Positions 1-11,561 of a stretch of 35,554 nucleotides of DNA are shown piece after piece (position 1 is the stretch's first letter; every line of letters starts with the position of its first letter). The notes beneath the pieces were generated by a model. That model made no database searches. It saw only the letters and a program-made list of their open reading frames with translations, and was not told the DNA's origin. The stretch is taken from the NCBI GenBank assembly GCA_029780695.1, contig JAKOYD010000165.1:1-35554 (forward strand), given 5' to 3'. A program made the translations under genes and the position numbers. The DNA comes from Pseudomonadota bacterium (GTDB taxonomy: Bacteria > Pseudomonadota > Gammaproteobacteria > Burkholderiales > Burkholderiaceae_C).

Positions 1-660
1 AGCAAGAAGGTCAACAAGGCGTGGCTGAACGTTCACCTGAACGACCCGTATGTGAAGCTGGCGCAAAAGGAGGGCTACCGTGCCCGCGCCGCCTACAAGC
101 TGAAGGAAATCGATGAAACGCTGGGCCTGATCAAGCCCGGCCACCGCGTGGTCGACCTAGGGTCAACGCCCGGCGCCTGGAGCCAGTACCTGCGCCGGCG
201 CCTGTCGCCCGGCGGCGCGGCGGTGGGCGAGCTGAACGGCACCATCGTCGCGCTCGACATCCTGCCGATGGAGGCGGTGGAAGGCGTCACCTTTCTGCTG
301 GGCGATTTCCGCGAGGACGCGGTGCTGGCGCAACTCGACGAGGCGGTGGGCGGCCAGCCGCTGGACGTGGTGGTGTCGGACATGGCGCCCAACCTGTCGG
401 GCATCGAATCGAGCGATTCGGCGCGCATCGCGCACCTGGTGGAGCTGGCGGTGGATTTCGCCACCCGCCACCTCAAGCCCGAGGGCGCGCTGGTGGTCAA
501 GCTGTTCCACGGCAGCGGCTACAGCCAGCTGGTCAAGCTGTTCAAGCAGCACTTTCGCGTGGTCAAGCCGATCAAGCCCAAGGCGTCGCGCGACAAATCG
601 TCTGAAACCTTTCTGGTCGGCATCGGTCTGAAGGGCGTCAGCGGGACGCTGGAGACTTGA
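1..660 (+). CDS. rlmE: 23S rRNA (uridine-2'-O)-methyltransferase RlmE, 5' truncated by window edge
   Basis: This is the SAM-dependent FtsJ/RrmJ enzyme that 2'-O-methylates U2552 of 23S rRNA during 50S maturation, in the cytoplasm. The frame is open from base 1 ([17 protein letters not shown]...), and those residues match the family N-terminus, so the gene starts upstream. The internal GTG at 52 is not the real start. Visible motifs are the SAM-binding [14 protein letters not shown] and the catalytic K-D-K-E set: Lys in AAYKLKEID, Asp in SDMAPN, Lys in VVKLFHG and Glu in SSETFLVG. All four are present. It lies directly upstream of ftsH, the usual proteobacterial order. A compact hairpin with a T run follows at 806-827, so read-through into ftsH is probably limited. 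Confidence 0.95.
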   Translation, partial: SKKVNKAWLNVHLNDPYVKLAQKEGYRARAAYKLKEIDETLGLIKPGHRVVDLGSTPGAWSQYLRRRLSPGGAAVGELNGTIVALDILPMEAVEGVTFLLGDFREDAVLAQLDEAVGGQPLDVVVSDMAPNLSGIESSDSARIAHLVELAVDFATRHLKPEGALVVKLFHGSGYSQLVKLFKQHFRVVKPIKPKASRDKSSETFLVGIGLKGVSGTLET

Positions 661-775
661 CGCGCGTCAAGGTTGCAACCGCCTGTATCCGCCGTGCTGC
701 CGATTCGGTGCGCTTTTCGGCACTAATACGACTTTCACCAGCAGGGGCTCAGTGTTCTTCCCACATGCCGCAGCG

Positions 776-804
776 GTTGAAATGCCTAAAATGGCCTGCA
801 TATA
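776..804 (+). promoter_or_regulatory. candidate heat-shock (sigma-32-like) promoter for ftsH
   Basis: GTTGAAA (776-782) is followed after 14 nt by CTGCATAT (797-804). The sigma-32 consensus is CTTGAAA, then 13-17 nt, then CCCCATNT. FtsH is a classical sigma-32 target in enterics, which makes the match plausible. An alternative housekeeping -10, TAAAAT (788-793), overlaps the spacer but has no good -35. Assigned by eye only. Confidence 0.4.
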
Positions 805-805
805 C

Positions 806-827
806 CCGGCATTGCCGGGTTTTTTTG
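806..827 (+). terminator. hairpin plus T7 between rlmE and ftsH
   Basis: CCCGG (806-810), loop CATTG, CCGGG (816-820), then seven T (821-827). The stem is short but GC-only and the T run is perfect. It ends 16 nt before the ftsH start, so it may end the rlmE transcript or attenuate read-through into ftsH. Confidence 0.55.
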
Positions 828-843
828 ACTGGAGCGTAAGGCC

Positions 844-2757
<1,914 letters not shown>

Positions 2758-2780
2758 GTTCCACACTCCATACACAACAG

Positions 2781-2886
2781 CCGGACGCAGAGGACGCAGA
2801 GATTACGCAGAGGACGCAAAAGGACAGCCAAAATTTGGTTTTCTTTTTTGCGTCCTCTGCGAATCCTTGGCGTCCTCTGCGTCCGG
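2781..2886. repeat. nested inverted repeat with 41-nt arms between ftsH and folP
   Basis: The left arm 2781-2821 and right arm 2846-2886 are reverse complements over 17 outer and 16 inner bases, with an 8-nt mismatched bubble between. Each arm is itself made of repeated CGCAGAGGACGC units. The 24-nt loop contains a further palindrome, CCAAAATTTGG (2828-2838). A T-rich tract follows (2887-2896). It could terminate ftsH transcription, and it resembles the dispersed CGCAGAGGACGCAGAG-type repeats seen in many proteobacteria. Confidence 0.85.
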
Positions 2887-2907
2887 TTTTCTTTTTGAAT
2901 TTGGCCG

Positions 2908-3777
2908 ATGAGTTTCTGGAAGACCACCCGCTTCGAGATCGACCTCGGCCAACCCCGGGTGATGGGCATCGTCAACGTCACGCCTGATTCTTTTTCAGAC
3001 GGTGGTCAACACGCCGATACCGCGTCGGCATTGCGCCATGCCGAGCAATTGCTGAAGGAAGGCGCGCACATCCTCGACATTGGCGGCGAATCCACCCGCC
3101 CCGGCAGCCCGGCCGTGCCGCTGGACGTGGAGTTGGCGCGCGTGGTGCCGTTGGTGCAAGAGGCGGTGAAGTTCAATGTGCCGATCTCGGTCGACACCTA
3201 CAAGCCCGAGGTGATGGCCGCCGTGCTGGACGAGGGCGCCGACATCATCAACGACATCTGGGGCCTGCGCCGCGCCAGCGAGACCGGCGGGCCGAACGCG
3301 CTCGACGTGGTGCGTGGCCACCCCGCTTGCGGCGTGTGCCTGATGCACATGCACCGCGACCCGCGGACCATGCAACTGGCGCCGATGCAGGGCGACGTGG
3401 TGCCGCAGGTGCTCTTTTTTTTGGAGCAGGCGGCGCAAGCCGTGCAAGCGCAAGGTGTGCACAAGAGCCGGATCGTGCTGGACCCGGGCATCGGCTTCGG
3501 CAAGACCGTGGCGCAGAACTTCGCGCTGCTGGCGCGCCAGGCGGAACTGTTGCAGGCCGGGCTGCCGTTACTGCTCGGCTGGTCGCGCAAGTCGTCGATC
3601 GGCGCGGCCTTGCAGGGCGATGCGCCCGCCGCGCCGCCGCCCGCCGAGCGCGTGATCGGCAGCGTGGCGGCCGCGCTGATGGCCGTGGAGCGCGGCGCCA
3701 GCATCGTGCGCGTGCACGACGTGGCGGCCACGGTGCAAGCACTGAAGGTGCATGCGGCGGTGCGCGCGGCGGCGTGA
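2908..3777 (+). CDS. folP: dihydropteroate synthase FolP
   Basis: It condenses 7,8-dihydropterin pyrophosphate with p-aminobenzoate in folate synthesis and is the sulfonamide target. It is 289 aa, a usual length. The TIM-barrel signature motifs are complete: NVTPDSFSDGG (from residue 23), GGESTRPG, SVDTYKPEV, the IND step, DPGIGFGKT (from Asp192) and GWSRKSSIG (from 224). I see no clear Shine-Dalgarno before the ATG; the upstream DNA is the T-rich flank of the large inverted repeat. In many betaproteobacteria folP is followed directly by glmM, but here a molybdoenzyme gene lies between them. Confidence 0.97.
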   Translation: MSFWKTTRFEIDLGQPRVMGIVNVTPDSFSDGGQHADTASALRHAEQLLKEGAHILDIGGESTRPGSPAVPLDVELARVVPLVQEAVKFNVPISVDTYKPEVMAAVLDEGADIINDIWGLRRASETGGPNALDVVRGHPACGVCLMHMHRDPRTMQLAPMQGDVVPQVLFFLEQAAQAVQAQGVHKSRIVLDPGIGFGKTVAQNFALLARQAELLQAGLPLLLGWSRKSSIGAALQGDAPAAPPPAERVIGSVAAALMAVERGASIVRVHDVAATVQALKVHAAVRAAA

Positions 3778-3858
3778 GGCGCGGCTGCGTTGGTTTTTTC
3801 CTGGTTTCCCTGTGGTTGACGCGCATCCATCGCGTTTGAATGACGCCTTACGAGTCGT

Positions 3859-3902
3859 TTGACTTGCATCAAGAAGTACTTTTCCTCCAGTGCTCAAATA
3901 AT
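3859..3902 (+). promoter_or_regulatory. FNR/ANR-type promoter of the molybdoenzyme gene
   Basis: TTGACTTGCATCAA (3859-3872) matches the FNR/ANR box TTGAT-N4-ATCAA at 9 of 10 fixed bases. AATAAT (3897-3902) matches the -10 consensus at 5 of 6. With transcription starting near 3907-3909, the box would be centred about 41-43 bases upstream, the class II position of FNR-type activators. This suggests induction when oxygen is low. Confidence 0.65.
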
Positions 3903-3927
3903 ATGTACACAAACGAAGGAGAAGACG

Positions 3928-6624
3928 ATGCACTTCACAAGACGTCAATGGTTGGGCGCCAGTGCCGCAGGCACAGCCGGCGTGGTCGCTGCGGGAATGG
4001 AGTTGTCTCCCATCACTCGGGCGTTGGCACAAGAGCCCGACGCGGCCGCGCAACTGGCGGCCATCAAGAACTTCAGCGGCCAGGTGCCCCACGCCACCCA
4101 CTACGGCCCGCTGATCGCCACGGTGGAAAAAGGCCGGCTTGTTAAGGTGGAAGCGCAGCCCGGCGACAAAATGCCCACGCCCATGCTGATCGAAGGCGTG
4201 ATCGACCGCACCTACGACAAAACCCGCATCGCCGGCCCCATGGTGCGCAAGCACTACCTTGAAGCCGTGCAGCGCGGCGACAGCAACACCCGCCCCGACT
4301 TGCGCGGCAAGGACGAATGGGTGCAGGTGAGCTGGGACACCGCGCTGGGCCTGACGGCCAAGGCCATCCTGGACACCATCGAAAAATACGGCAACGAAGG
4401 CTGCTTCAGTTCCAGCTACGGCGGCTGGTCGCACGCCGGCATCTTCCGGCCCAACGTGCTGCAGGGGCGTTTCTTCAACCTGCTGGGCGGCTCGTCGATG
4501 ACCACCGGCGACTATTCGGCCGGCGCCGGCCAGATCGTGCTGCCCATGGTCATTGGCGACATGGAGGTCTACTCGGCCCAGAGCGCCTGGGAAACGCTGC
4601 GCGACAACACCGAGCTGGTGGTGTTCATCGGCTGCGACCCGGACAAGAACAACCGCATTGAATACACCGTGTGCGACCACGAGATGTACAGCGGCTGGGA
4701 CGCGATCAAGAAGGCCGGCTGCAAGTTCATCTCGATCAACCCGCAGGTGACGACCACCGACGAGAAGATGGGATCGGAGTGGGTGCGCATCGTCCCCAAC
4801 ACCGACACCGCGCTGTTTTTGGCCATGAGCTACCACCTCATCAGCCAGAAGAAACACAACCAGGCCTTCATCGACAAGTACACCGTCGGCTTCGACAAGT
4901 TCCGCGCCTATCTGGAAGGCAAGGACGGCACGCCGCCCAAGACGCCCGAGTGGGCGGCCAAGATCACCGGCATTCCCGCCGCCAAGATCCGTGAGCTGGC
5001 CGAGCGGATGCAGTCCAAGCGCACGCAGCTGTGCGGCTCGTGGGCCATCCAGCGCGCGCACCATGGCGAAATGCCCTATTGGGCCATCGTCAACTTCGCC
5101 TGCATTCTGGGCAACATTGGTCTGCCCGGTCAGGGCGTCGGCTTTTCGTGGCACTACGGCGGCGGCGGCACGGCGCAGTCGGGCGGCACCGCGCCCACGG
5201 GCTTGTCGCAGGGCCGCAACCCGGTCAAGAAAATCTGTCCGGCGTCGCGCATCAGCGAGATGCTGTTGAACCCCGGCAAGGAGTTCACCTACAACGGCAC
5301 CAAGTACACCTATCCCAAGGTCAAGCTGATCTACAACGCTGGCAACAACGCGTTTTCGCACCAGCAGGATTTGAACGAGTTGGCGCGCGCCATCGGCACG
5401 GTGGACACCATCATCTGCCACGAGCCGTGGTGGAACGGCTCGGCGCGCTGGGCCGACATCGTGCTGGCGGCCACCACCACGGTGGAGCGCAACGACATCT
5501 CATCGGCCGGCACCTACAGCATCGACAAGGTGTACGCGATGAAGCAAATCATCGCGCCGCAGCACGATGCGCTGGACGACTTCGAAATCTTCCGCCGGCT
5601 GGCCGTGCTGTGCGGCATCGAGTACGCCTTCACCGAAGGCAAGACGCCCATGGACTACGTCAAGGCCGCGTACGACGCCAGCAGCGCCGCCAAGCACATG
5701 CCGTTCGACAAGTTCTGGGCCGCCGGCATGGCGCCGATCCCGGTGCCGCCCGAGGCGCGCAAGTGGGTGCGCCATGCCGAGTTCCGCGCCGACCCGGCCA
5801 AGAACCCGCTGCACACCACCAGCGGCAAGATCGAGATGTATTCGTCCACCATCGACAAGATGAACATCGCCGACATGCCGCCCATGCCCAAGTGGCAGGA
5901 GCCGGGTGAATGGCTGGGCAACGCGCGCAAGGGGCAGGTGCACGTGGTCAGCCCGCACCCGTATTGGCGCCTGCACTCGCAGATGAACAACTCCGAACGC
6001 CTGCGCAAGCGCTACACCGTGCAAACGCGCGAGCCGCTGGTCATCAGCCGCCAGGACGCCGAAGCCAACGGCATCCAGGACGGCGACCTGGTCGAGCTGT
6101 ACAACGACCGCGGCGCGGTGGTGGTGGGCGCGCGCGTGTCCGACAAGATCATGCCCGGCGTGGTCAGCCTGCAAGAAGGCGCCTGGCCGCAGCTCGACAG
6201 CAAGGGGCGCTGCAACAACGGCCTGATCAACTTCCTCACCAGCAGCCGCCGCGCCAGCGGGCTGACGCAGGCCACCACGGCCAACACCTGCATCGCCTCG
6301 ATCCGCAAATGCACCGACGCCGATCCGGGCGGCACCAAGGCGTTCGACCCGCCCAAGATCGTCAAGAGCGACATCAAGTTCGACGAGAAGTTTTTTGGCG
6401 CCGACCGCGCCGCCGCGCTGCGCGAAAAGGCCACCGCCTCGCTGTCGCCGGCTGAAAAGATCTTCTACCAGCGCTGCACCGTATGCCACGGCCCGCGCGA
6501 TCCGGCGCAATTCACCGAGAAGCAGTGGCTGGGCATCACGCCCAGCATGTTCCAGCGCGCGGGCTTGAACGACGACGAGCAAAAGACGGTGCTGGAGTTC
6601 TTGATGAAGAACGCCAAGAAGTGA
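3928..6624 (+). CDS. Tat-exported TMAO/DMSO reductase-type molybdoenzyme with C-terminal cytochrome c domain
   Basis: A periplasmic bis-MGD molybdenum oxidoreductase of 898 aa. ATG 3928 is chosen because GAAGGAGAAG (3915-3924) precedes it and it is followed at once by a twin-arginine signal (TRRQWLGASAAG, then an Ala-rich core ending about ALAQ). The body resembles TorA/DorA/BisC: SSYGGWSHAG, then GDYSAGAGQ, where Ser197 aligns with the serine Mo ligand of DMSO reductase. No N-terminal Fe-S cysteine motif is seen. After the catalytic part, at about 840-898, comes a monoheme domain with CTVCH (850-854), resembling the C-terminal heme domain of TorC-type cytochromes. Canonical TorA lacks it. 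No torC, torD or molybdenum-cofactor genes are nearby. The true substrate (TMAO, DMSO, biotin or methionine sulfoxide, or an oxidation) is not settled by sequence. Confidence 0.85.
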   Translation: MHFTRRQWLGASAAGTAGVVAAGMELSPITRALAQEPDAAAQLAAIKNFSGQVPHATHYGPLIATVEKGRLVKVEAQPGDKMPTPMLIEGVIDRTYDKTRIAGPMVRKHYLEAVQRGDSNTRPDLRGKDEWVQVSWDTALGLTAKAILDTIEKYGNEGCFSSSYGGWSHAGIFRPNVLQGRFFNLLGGSSMTTGDYSAGAGQIVLPMVIGDMEVYSAQSAWETLRDNTELVVFIGCDPDKNNRIEYTVCDHEMYSGWDAIKKAGCKFISINPQVTTTDEKMGSEWVRIVPNTDTALFLAMSYHLISQKKHNQAFIDKYTVGFDKFRAYLEGKDGTPPKTPEWAAKITGIPAAKIRELAERMQSKRTQLCGSWAIQRAHHGEMPYWAIVNFACILGNIGLPGQGVGFSWHYGGGGTAQSGGTAPTGLSQGRNPVKKICPASRISEMLLNPGKEFTYNGTKYTYPKVKLIYNAGNNAFSHQQDLNELARAIGTVDTIICHEPWWNGSARWADIVLAATTTVERNDISSAGTYSIDKVYAMKQIIAPQHDALDDFEIFRRLAVLCGIEYAFTEGKTPMDYVKAAYDASSAAKHMPFDKFWAAGMAPIPVPPEARKWVRHAEFRADPAKNPLHTTSGKIEMYSSTIDKMNIADMPPMPKWQEPGEWLGNARKGQVHVVSPHPYWRLHSQMNNSERLRKRYTVQTREPLVISRQDAEANGIQDGDLVELYNDRGAVVVGARVSDKIMPGVVSLQEGAWPQLDSKGRCNNGLINFLTSSRRASGLTQATTANTCIASIRKCTDADPGGTKAFDPPKIVKSDIKFDEKFFGADRAAALREKATASLSPAEKIFYQRCTVCHGPRDPAQFTEKQWLGITPSMFQRAGLNDDEQKTVLEFLMKNAKK

Positions 6625-6679
6625 GTGCGCGCGCCGGGGGCGAATCACCCGCCCCGGGCGCGTTGCCATGCTTTTGCGG

Positions 6680-6701
6680 CCCCGCCTCGGCGGGGTTTTT
6701 T
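6680..6701 (+). terminator. strong intrinsic terminator after the molybdoenzyme gene
   Basis: CCCCGCC (6680-6686), loop TC, GGCGGGG (6689-6695), then six T. A second GC-rich hairpin without a T run lies just before it (6630-6662, arms of 13 with one mismatch). Together they insulate glmM from the upstream gene. Confidence 0.9.
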
Positions 6702-6709
6702 GTGGACGG

Positions 6710-6742
6710 TTGCCGGCTCGCCGCAGCTACTAAAATGGTAGC
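6710..6742 (+). promoter_or_regulatory. candidate glmM promoter overlapping a solo repeat tail
   Basis: TAAAAT (6731-6736) matches the -10 consensus at 5 of 6, with TTGCCG (6710-6715) 15 nt upstream as a weak -35. The -10 lies inside GCTACTAAAATGGTAGC (6726-6742), a 17-nt sequence with perfect 5-bp arms. This has the same form as the tail of the dispersed repeat found at 8201-8217 and elsewhere. Confidence 0.45.
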
Positions 6743-6766
6743 TTCTGACGCACAAGGAACAAGCGC

Positions 6767-8122
6767 ATGAGCCGAAAACTGTTCGGAACCGACGGCATCC
6801 GGGGCGCCGTGGGCCAGCATCCCATCACGCCCGACGTGGTGCTGCGCCTAGGCCACGCGGTCGGCCGTGTTCTCAAGCGCCACGAGGCCAACCCGACGGT
6901 GCTGATCGGCAAGGACACGCGCATCAGCGGCTACATGCTGGAAAGCGCGCTGGAATCGGGCCTCAACTCGGCCGGCGCCGACGTGGTGTTGCTGGGGCCG
7001 GTGCCCACGCCCGCCGTCGCCTACCTGACGCGCGCGCAGCGCGCCAGCCTGGGCGCGGTGATCAGCGCCAGCCACAACGCCTACCCCGACAACGGCATCA
7101 AGTTCTTCAGCGCCGTCGGCGCCAAACTGCCCGACGCCTGGGAACTGGCTGTCGAAGCCATGATGGCCGAAGCGCCGCAGTGGGTCGATTCGGCCCACCT
7201 GGGGCGCGCCCGCCGGCTCGACGATGCCGCCGGCCGCTACATCGAATTCTGCAAGAGCACCTTCAGCAGCCACCTGAGCCTGCGCGGCATGAAGATCGTG
7301 GTCGACGCCGCGCACGGTGCGGCCTACCAGATCGCGCCCAAGGTGTTTCATGAGCTGGGCGCCGAAGTGGTGGCCATCGGCTGCGCGCCCGACGGCCTGA
7401 ACATCAACGACGGCGTCGGCGCCACCCACCCCGAAGCGCTGATCCAGGCCGTGCTGGCACACCAGGCCGACTACGGCATCGCGCTGGACGGCGACGCCGA
7501 CCGCCTGCAGATGGTCGATGCCAGCGGCCGCCTGTTCAACGGCGACGAGCTGCTGTATCTGCTGGCCGCCGACCGGCTGGCGCACCGCCAGACCAAGGGC
7601 CAGGCGCGCGGGTCTGAACTGGCCGGCATCGTCGGCACGCTGATGACGAACCTGGCGGTCGAGCTGGGCATTCAGCGCCTGGGCTATGACTTTGTGCGCG
7701 CCAAGGTGGGCGACCGCTACGTGCTGGAAGAGTTGCACAGCCGCGGCTGGATTCTGGGCGGCGAAGGCTCGGGCCACCTGCTGACGCTGGACCGCCACAG
7801 CACCGGCGACGGGCTGGTGTCGGCATTGCAGGTGCTGCGCGCCTGCGCCGCCAGCGGCCGCACGGTGGCCGAGCAACTGGCCGATGTGACGTTGTTTCCG
7901 CAGACCTTGATCAACGTGCGCCTGCGGCCCGGGCAGGATTGGCAGGCAAATCCACGCCTGAAGGATGAAACCCGCGCGGTCGAAGCCGAGCTGGCCGGCA
8001 CCGGCCGCGTGCTGATCCGCGCCAGCGGCACCGAGCCGCTGGTGCGCGTGATGGTCGAGGCGCAAGACGCCGCCCAGGCCCACGCCTGCGCCGAGCGGCT
8101 GGCGGCAACGCTTGCGGTTTGA
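6767..8122 (+). CDS. glmM: phosphoglucosamine mutase GlmM
   Basis: It interconverts glucosamine-6-phosphate and glucosamine-1-phosphate on the route to UDP-GlcNAc, peptidoglycan and LPS. At 451 aa it is near the family norm. The phosphoserine loop [12 protein letters not shown] puts the catalytic serine at residue 102, the same number as in E. coli. The Mg-binding DGDADR starts at Asp241, also matching. The C-terminal phosphate-binding loop [14 protein letters not shown] is present. The start ATG follows CACAAGGAACAAGCGC. It has its own promoter and is insulated from the gene before it by a strong terminator. Confidence 0.97.
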   Translation: MSRKLFGTDGIRGAVGQHPITPDVVLRLGHAVGRVLKRHEANPTVLIGKDTRISGYMLESALESGLNSAGADVVLLGPVPTPAVAYLTRAQRASLGAVISASHNAYPDNGIKFFSAVGAKLPDAWELAVEAMMAEAPQWVDSAHLGRARRLDDAAGRYIEFCKSTFSSHLSLRGMKIVVDAAHGAAYQIAPKVFHELGAEVVAIGCAPDGLNINDGVGATHPEALIQAVLAHQADYGIALDGDADRLQMVDASGRLFNGDELLYLLAADRLAHRQTKGQARGSELAGIVGTLMTNLAVELGIQRLGYDFVRAKVGDRYVLEELHSRGWILGGEGSGHLLTLDRHSTGDGLVSALQVLRACAASGRTVAEQLADVTLFPQTLINVRLRPGQDWQANPRLKDETRAVEAELAGTGRVLIRASGTEPLVRVMVEAQDAAQAHACAERLAATLAV

Positions 8123-8170
8123 GTCGCGCCCCCGACGCTGCCCACGGCCGCTGAATTTTGGTTAAAAGTG

Positions 8171-8217
8171 CCCCTGGCGCTTGCCAGTCAAGCGCGATAA
8201 GCTACCAATAATATAGC
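8171..8217 (+). repeat. dispersed palindromic repeat, copy R1
   Basis: GCGCTTG (8177-8183), loop CCAGT, CAAGCGC (8189-8195) is a perfect 7-bp stem, followed by the 17-nt tail GCTACCAATAATATAGC (8201-8217). It sits in the glmM to methyltransferase-fold gap. Related copies are at 17181, 23590, 28887, 30032 (reverse) and 34540. Confidence 0.85.
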
Positions 8218-8301
8218 GACAGAGATGGCGATAGCGATGCGCCGAAAGCCCGCGCCAGCGCCTGCTTGCGCCGTGGGCAGGGTGGCGATAATCGATGCAC
8301 C

Positions 8302-9057
8302 TTGAAACATGATCGCCTGGCCTCGCTGGAGGTCAATCTTTCCGAAGCCGACGGCATCCGCTACCTGCACCTGGGCACCGAATGGGTGCAGGGCAGCATG
8401 CGCATCAACGCGCCGTTCGACATCGACCTGGAATACGTGCAGCGCATGATGGCGTGGCTGCTGTTCATGCCGCCCGACAGCGTGGCAGGGCGCCACGCCA
8501 TGCAATTGGGCCTGGGCGCAGGCGCCATCACCAAGTTTTGCTATAAAAAACTGAAAATGACCTGCACGGCGGTGGAGATCAACCCGCGCGTGGCCGACGT
8601 TTGCCGCGCCTGGCTGCGCCTGCCACCCGAGGACGAACGCCTGCGCGTGGTGATTGCCGACGCCGCCAGCGAAATCCGCCAGCCCGAATGGCTGGGCACC
8701 GTCGATGCGCTGGCCGTCGACCTGTATGACCACGAAGCCGCGGCACCGGTGCTCGACAGCCCCGACTTCTACGCCGACTGCCGCCACGTGCTGACCGACG
8801 AGGGCTGCATGACGGTCAACCTGTTTGGCCGCTCCGCCAGCTTCGAGCGCAGCGTGGAAAGCATCGTCAGCGCCTTCGGCCCGCGCGCGGTGTGGCAGTT
8901 CAAGCCCACGCGCGAGGGCAACGCCGTGGTGCTGGCCCAGCGCACGCCCACGCGCCCCAAGCGGGCCGAACTGCAGGCGCGCGCCGACGAAATCGAGGCG
9001 CGCTGGGGCTTGCCGGCGCGCAAGTGGCTGAAGGTTTTCAAGCCCGCGCAGACATGA
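8302..9057 (+). CDS. spermidine-synthase-like protein (SAM-methyltransferase fold)
   Basis: A protein of about 251 aa with the fold of spermidine synthases and class I methyltransferases. The nucleotide-binding motif is MQLGLGAGAITKF, then the acidic strand end TAVEIN, VVIADAAS and a VDLYDHE step. The same family is annotated spermidine synthase-like in many Burkholderiales, but true polyamine synthesis is not shown. No in-frame ATG is available: TTG 8302 is used here and TTG 8266 is the alternative. The frame closes upstream at 8209. GATAAT (8287-8292) could be a -10 box, which would put the transcript start almost on the start codon. An AT-rich stretch at 8540-8559 encodes a segment I take to be conserved in the family. 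Confidence 0.7.
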   Translation: MKHDRLASLEVNLSEADGIRYLHLGTEWVQGSMRINAPFDIDLEYVQRMMAWLLFMPPDSVAGRHAMQLGLGAGAITKFCYKKLKMTCTAVEINPRVADVCRAWLRLPPEDERLRVVIADAASEIRQPEWLGTVDALAVDLYDHEAAAPVLDSPDFYADCRHVLTDEGCMTVNLFGRSASFERSVESIVSAFGPRAVWQFKPTREGNAVVLAQRTPTRPKRAELQARADEIEARWGLPARKWLKVFKPAQT

Positions 9058-9088
9058 GCCATGCCCGCCCCGACCACGAGGATCACCC

Positions 9089-10888
<1,800 letters not shown>

Positions 10889-11058
10889 TGCCCGCGCGCC
10901 GGACGCCTTTGTCGGTTGGCTGCACCGCCCAGCCAAGCGCATTTGCCCCCGCTTTGCACCTAGGGTTATCCCTGCGCCGGGGTAGGTGAAATCCACATCC
11001 TCGGGTGCTCGCGGGTTGGTGACAATCCGCGCTGTTCATACCTTCGAGGAGACAACTC
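10889..11058 (+). other. intergenic leader of the tctBA genes
   Basis: 170 nt with no gene. CACCTA (10957-10962) and TAGGTG (10983-10988) form an inverted pair around a GGGTTATCCC-containing segment, a possible operator. GAGGAG just before the GTG of tctB is the ribosome site. No convincing -35/-10 pair was found. Confidence 0.4.
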
Positions 11059-11547
11059 GTGCGCATCAAGAGTCAGAAAGACTTCTTCGCCGGGCTGCTG
11101 TACATGTTGACTGGCATCGCGTTCGCCTGGGGCGCGACCAACTACAACATCGGTGACGGCGCCCGCATGGGCCCCGGCTACTTTCCGCTGCTGCTGGGCA
11201 TCGTGCTGGCCGTCATCGGCGGCATCGTGCTGTTCCAGTCGCTGGTGGTCGAGACGCCCGACGGCGACAAGATCGGCAAATGGGCCTGGAAGCCGCTGCT
11301 GTTCATCATCGCGTCCAACTTCCTGTTCGGCATCCTGCTGGGCGGCTGGCCCGCGCTGGGTATTCCGGCGATGGGTCTGATCATCGCCATCTTCGTGTTG
11401 ACTTTCGTGGCGGCGCTGGCCGGCACCGAGTTCAGGTTCGTCGAGGTGCTGATCCTCGCCATCCTGCTGGCGGCATTGAGCTGGTTCGCCTTCGTCTGGG
11501 GCCTGAAACTGCAGTTCCAGGTCTGGCCCACCTTCATCACCGGCTGA
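11059..11547 (+). CDS. tctB: tripartite tricarboxylate transporter small membrane subunit TctB
   Basis: The four-helix small subunit of a TTT-family secondary transporter that works with TctA and a periplasmic TctC/Bug receptor to import citrate-like carboxylates. It is 162 aa. Hydrophobic segments lie at about 10-28, 41-60, 78-95, 103-122 and 129-150. The family pattern GPGYFPLLLGIVLAVIGG after the first helix is clear. The start is GTG 11059, supported by GAGGAG. It is immediately followed by tctA (14 nt gap), so the two are co-transcribed. The order is B-A with the receptor gene placed later, behind a terminator. Confidence 0.93.
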   Translation: MRIKSQKDFFAGLLYMLTGIAFAWGATNYNIGDGARMGPGYFPLLLGIVLAVIGGIVLFQSLVVETPDGDKIGKWAWKPLLFIIASNFLFGILLGGWPALGIPAMGLIIAIFVLTFVAALAGTEFRFVEVLILAILLAALSWFAFVWGLKLQFQVWPTFITG

Positions 11548-11561
11548 ACGAGGCGCACACC

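Noticed and set aside
3859..3927. TTG start at 3859 giving a 921-aa form of the molybdoenzyme
   Set aside because: It would start inside the FNR/ANR box; ATG 3928 has a strong ribosome site and is followed by the Tat signal.
3568..5421. 617-codon minus-strand open frame across folP and the molybdoenzyme gene
   Set aside because: Spans two real genes on the other strand and has low-complexity composition.
8540..8559. AT-rich GCTATAAAAA tract in the spermidine-synthase-like gene as another repeat tail
   Set aside because: It codes a KFCYKKLKM segment I take to be family-conserved, and the AGC end is missing.
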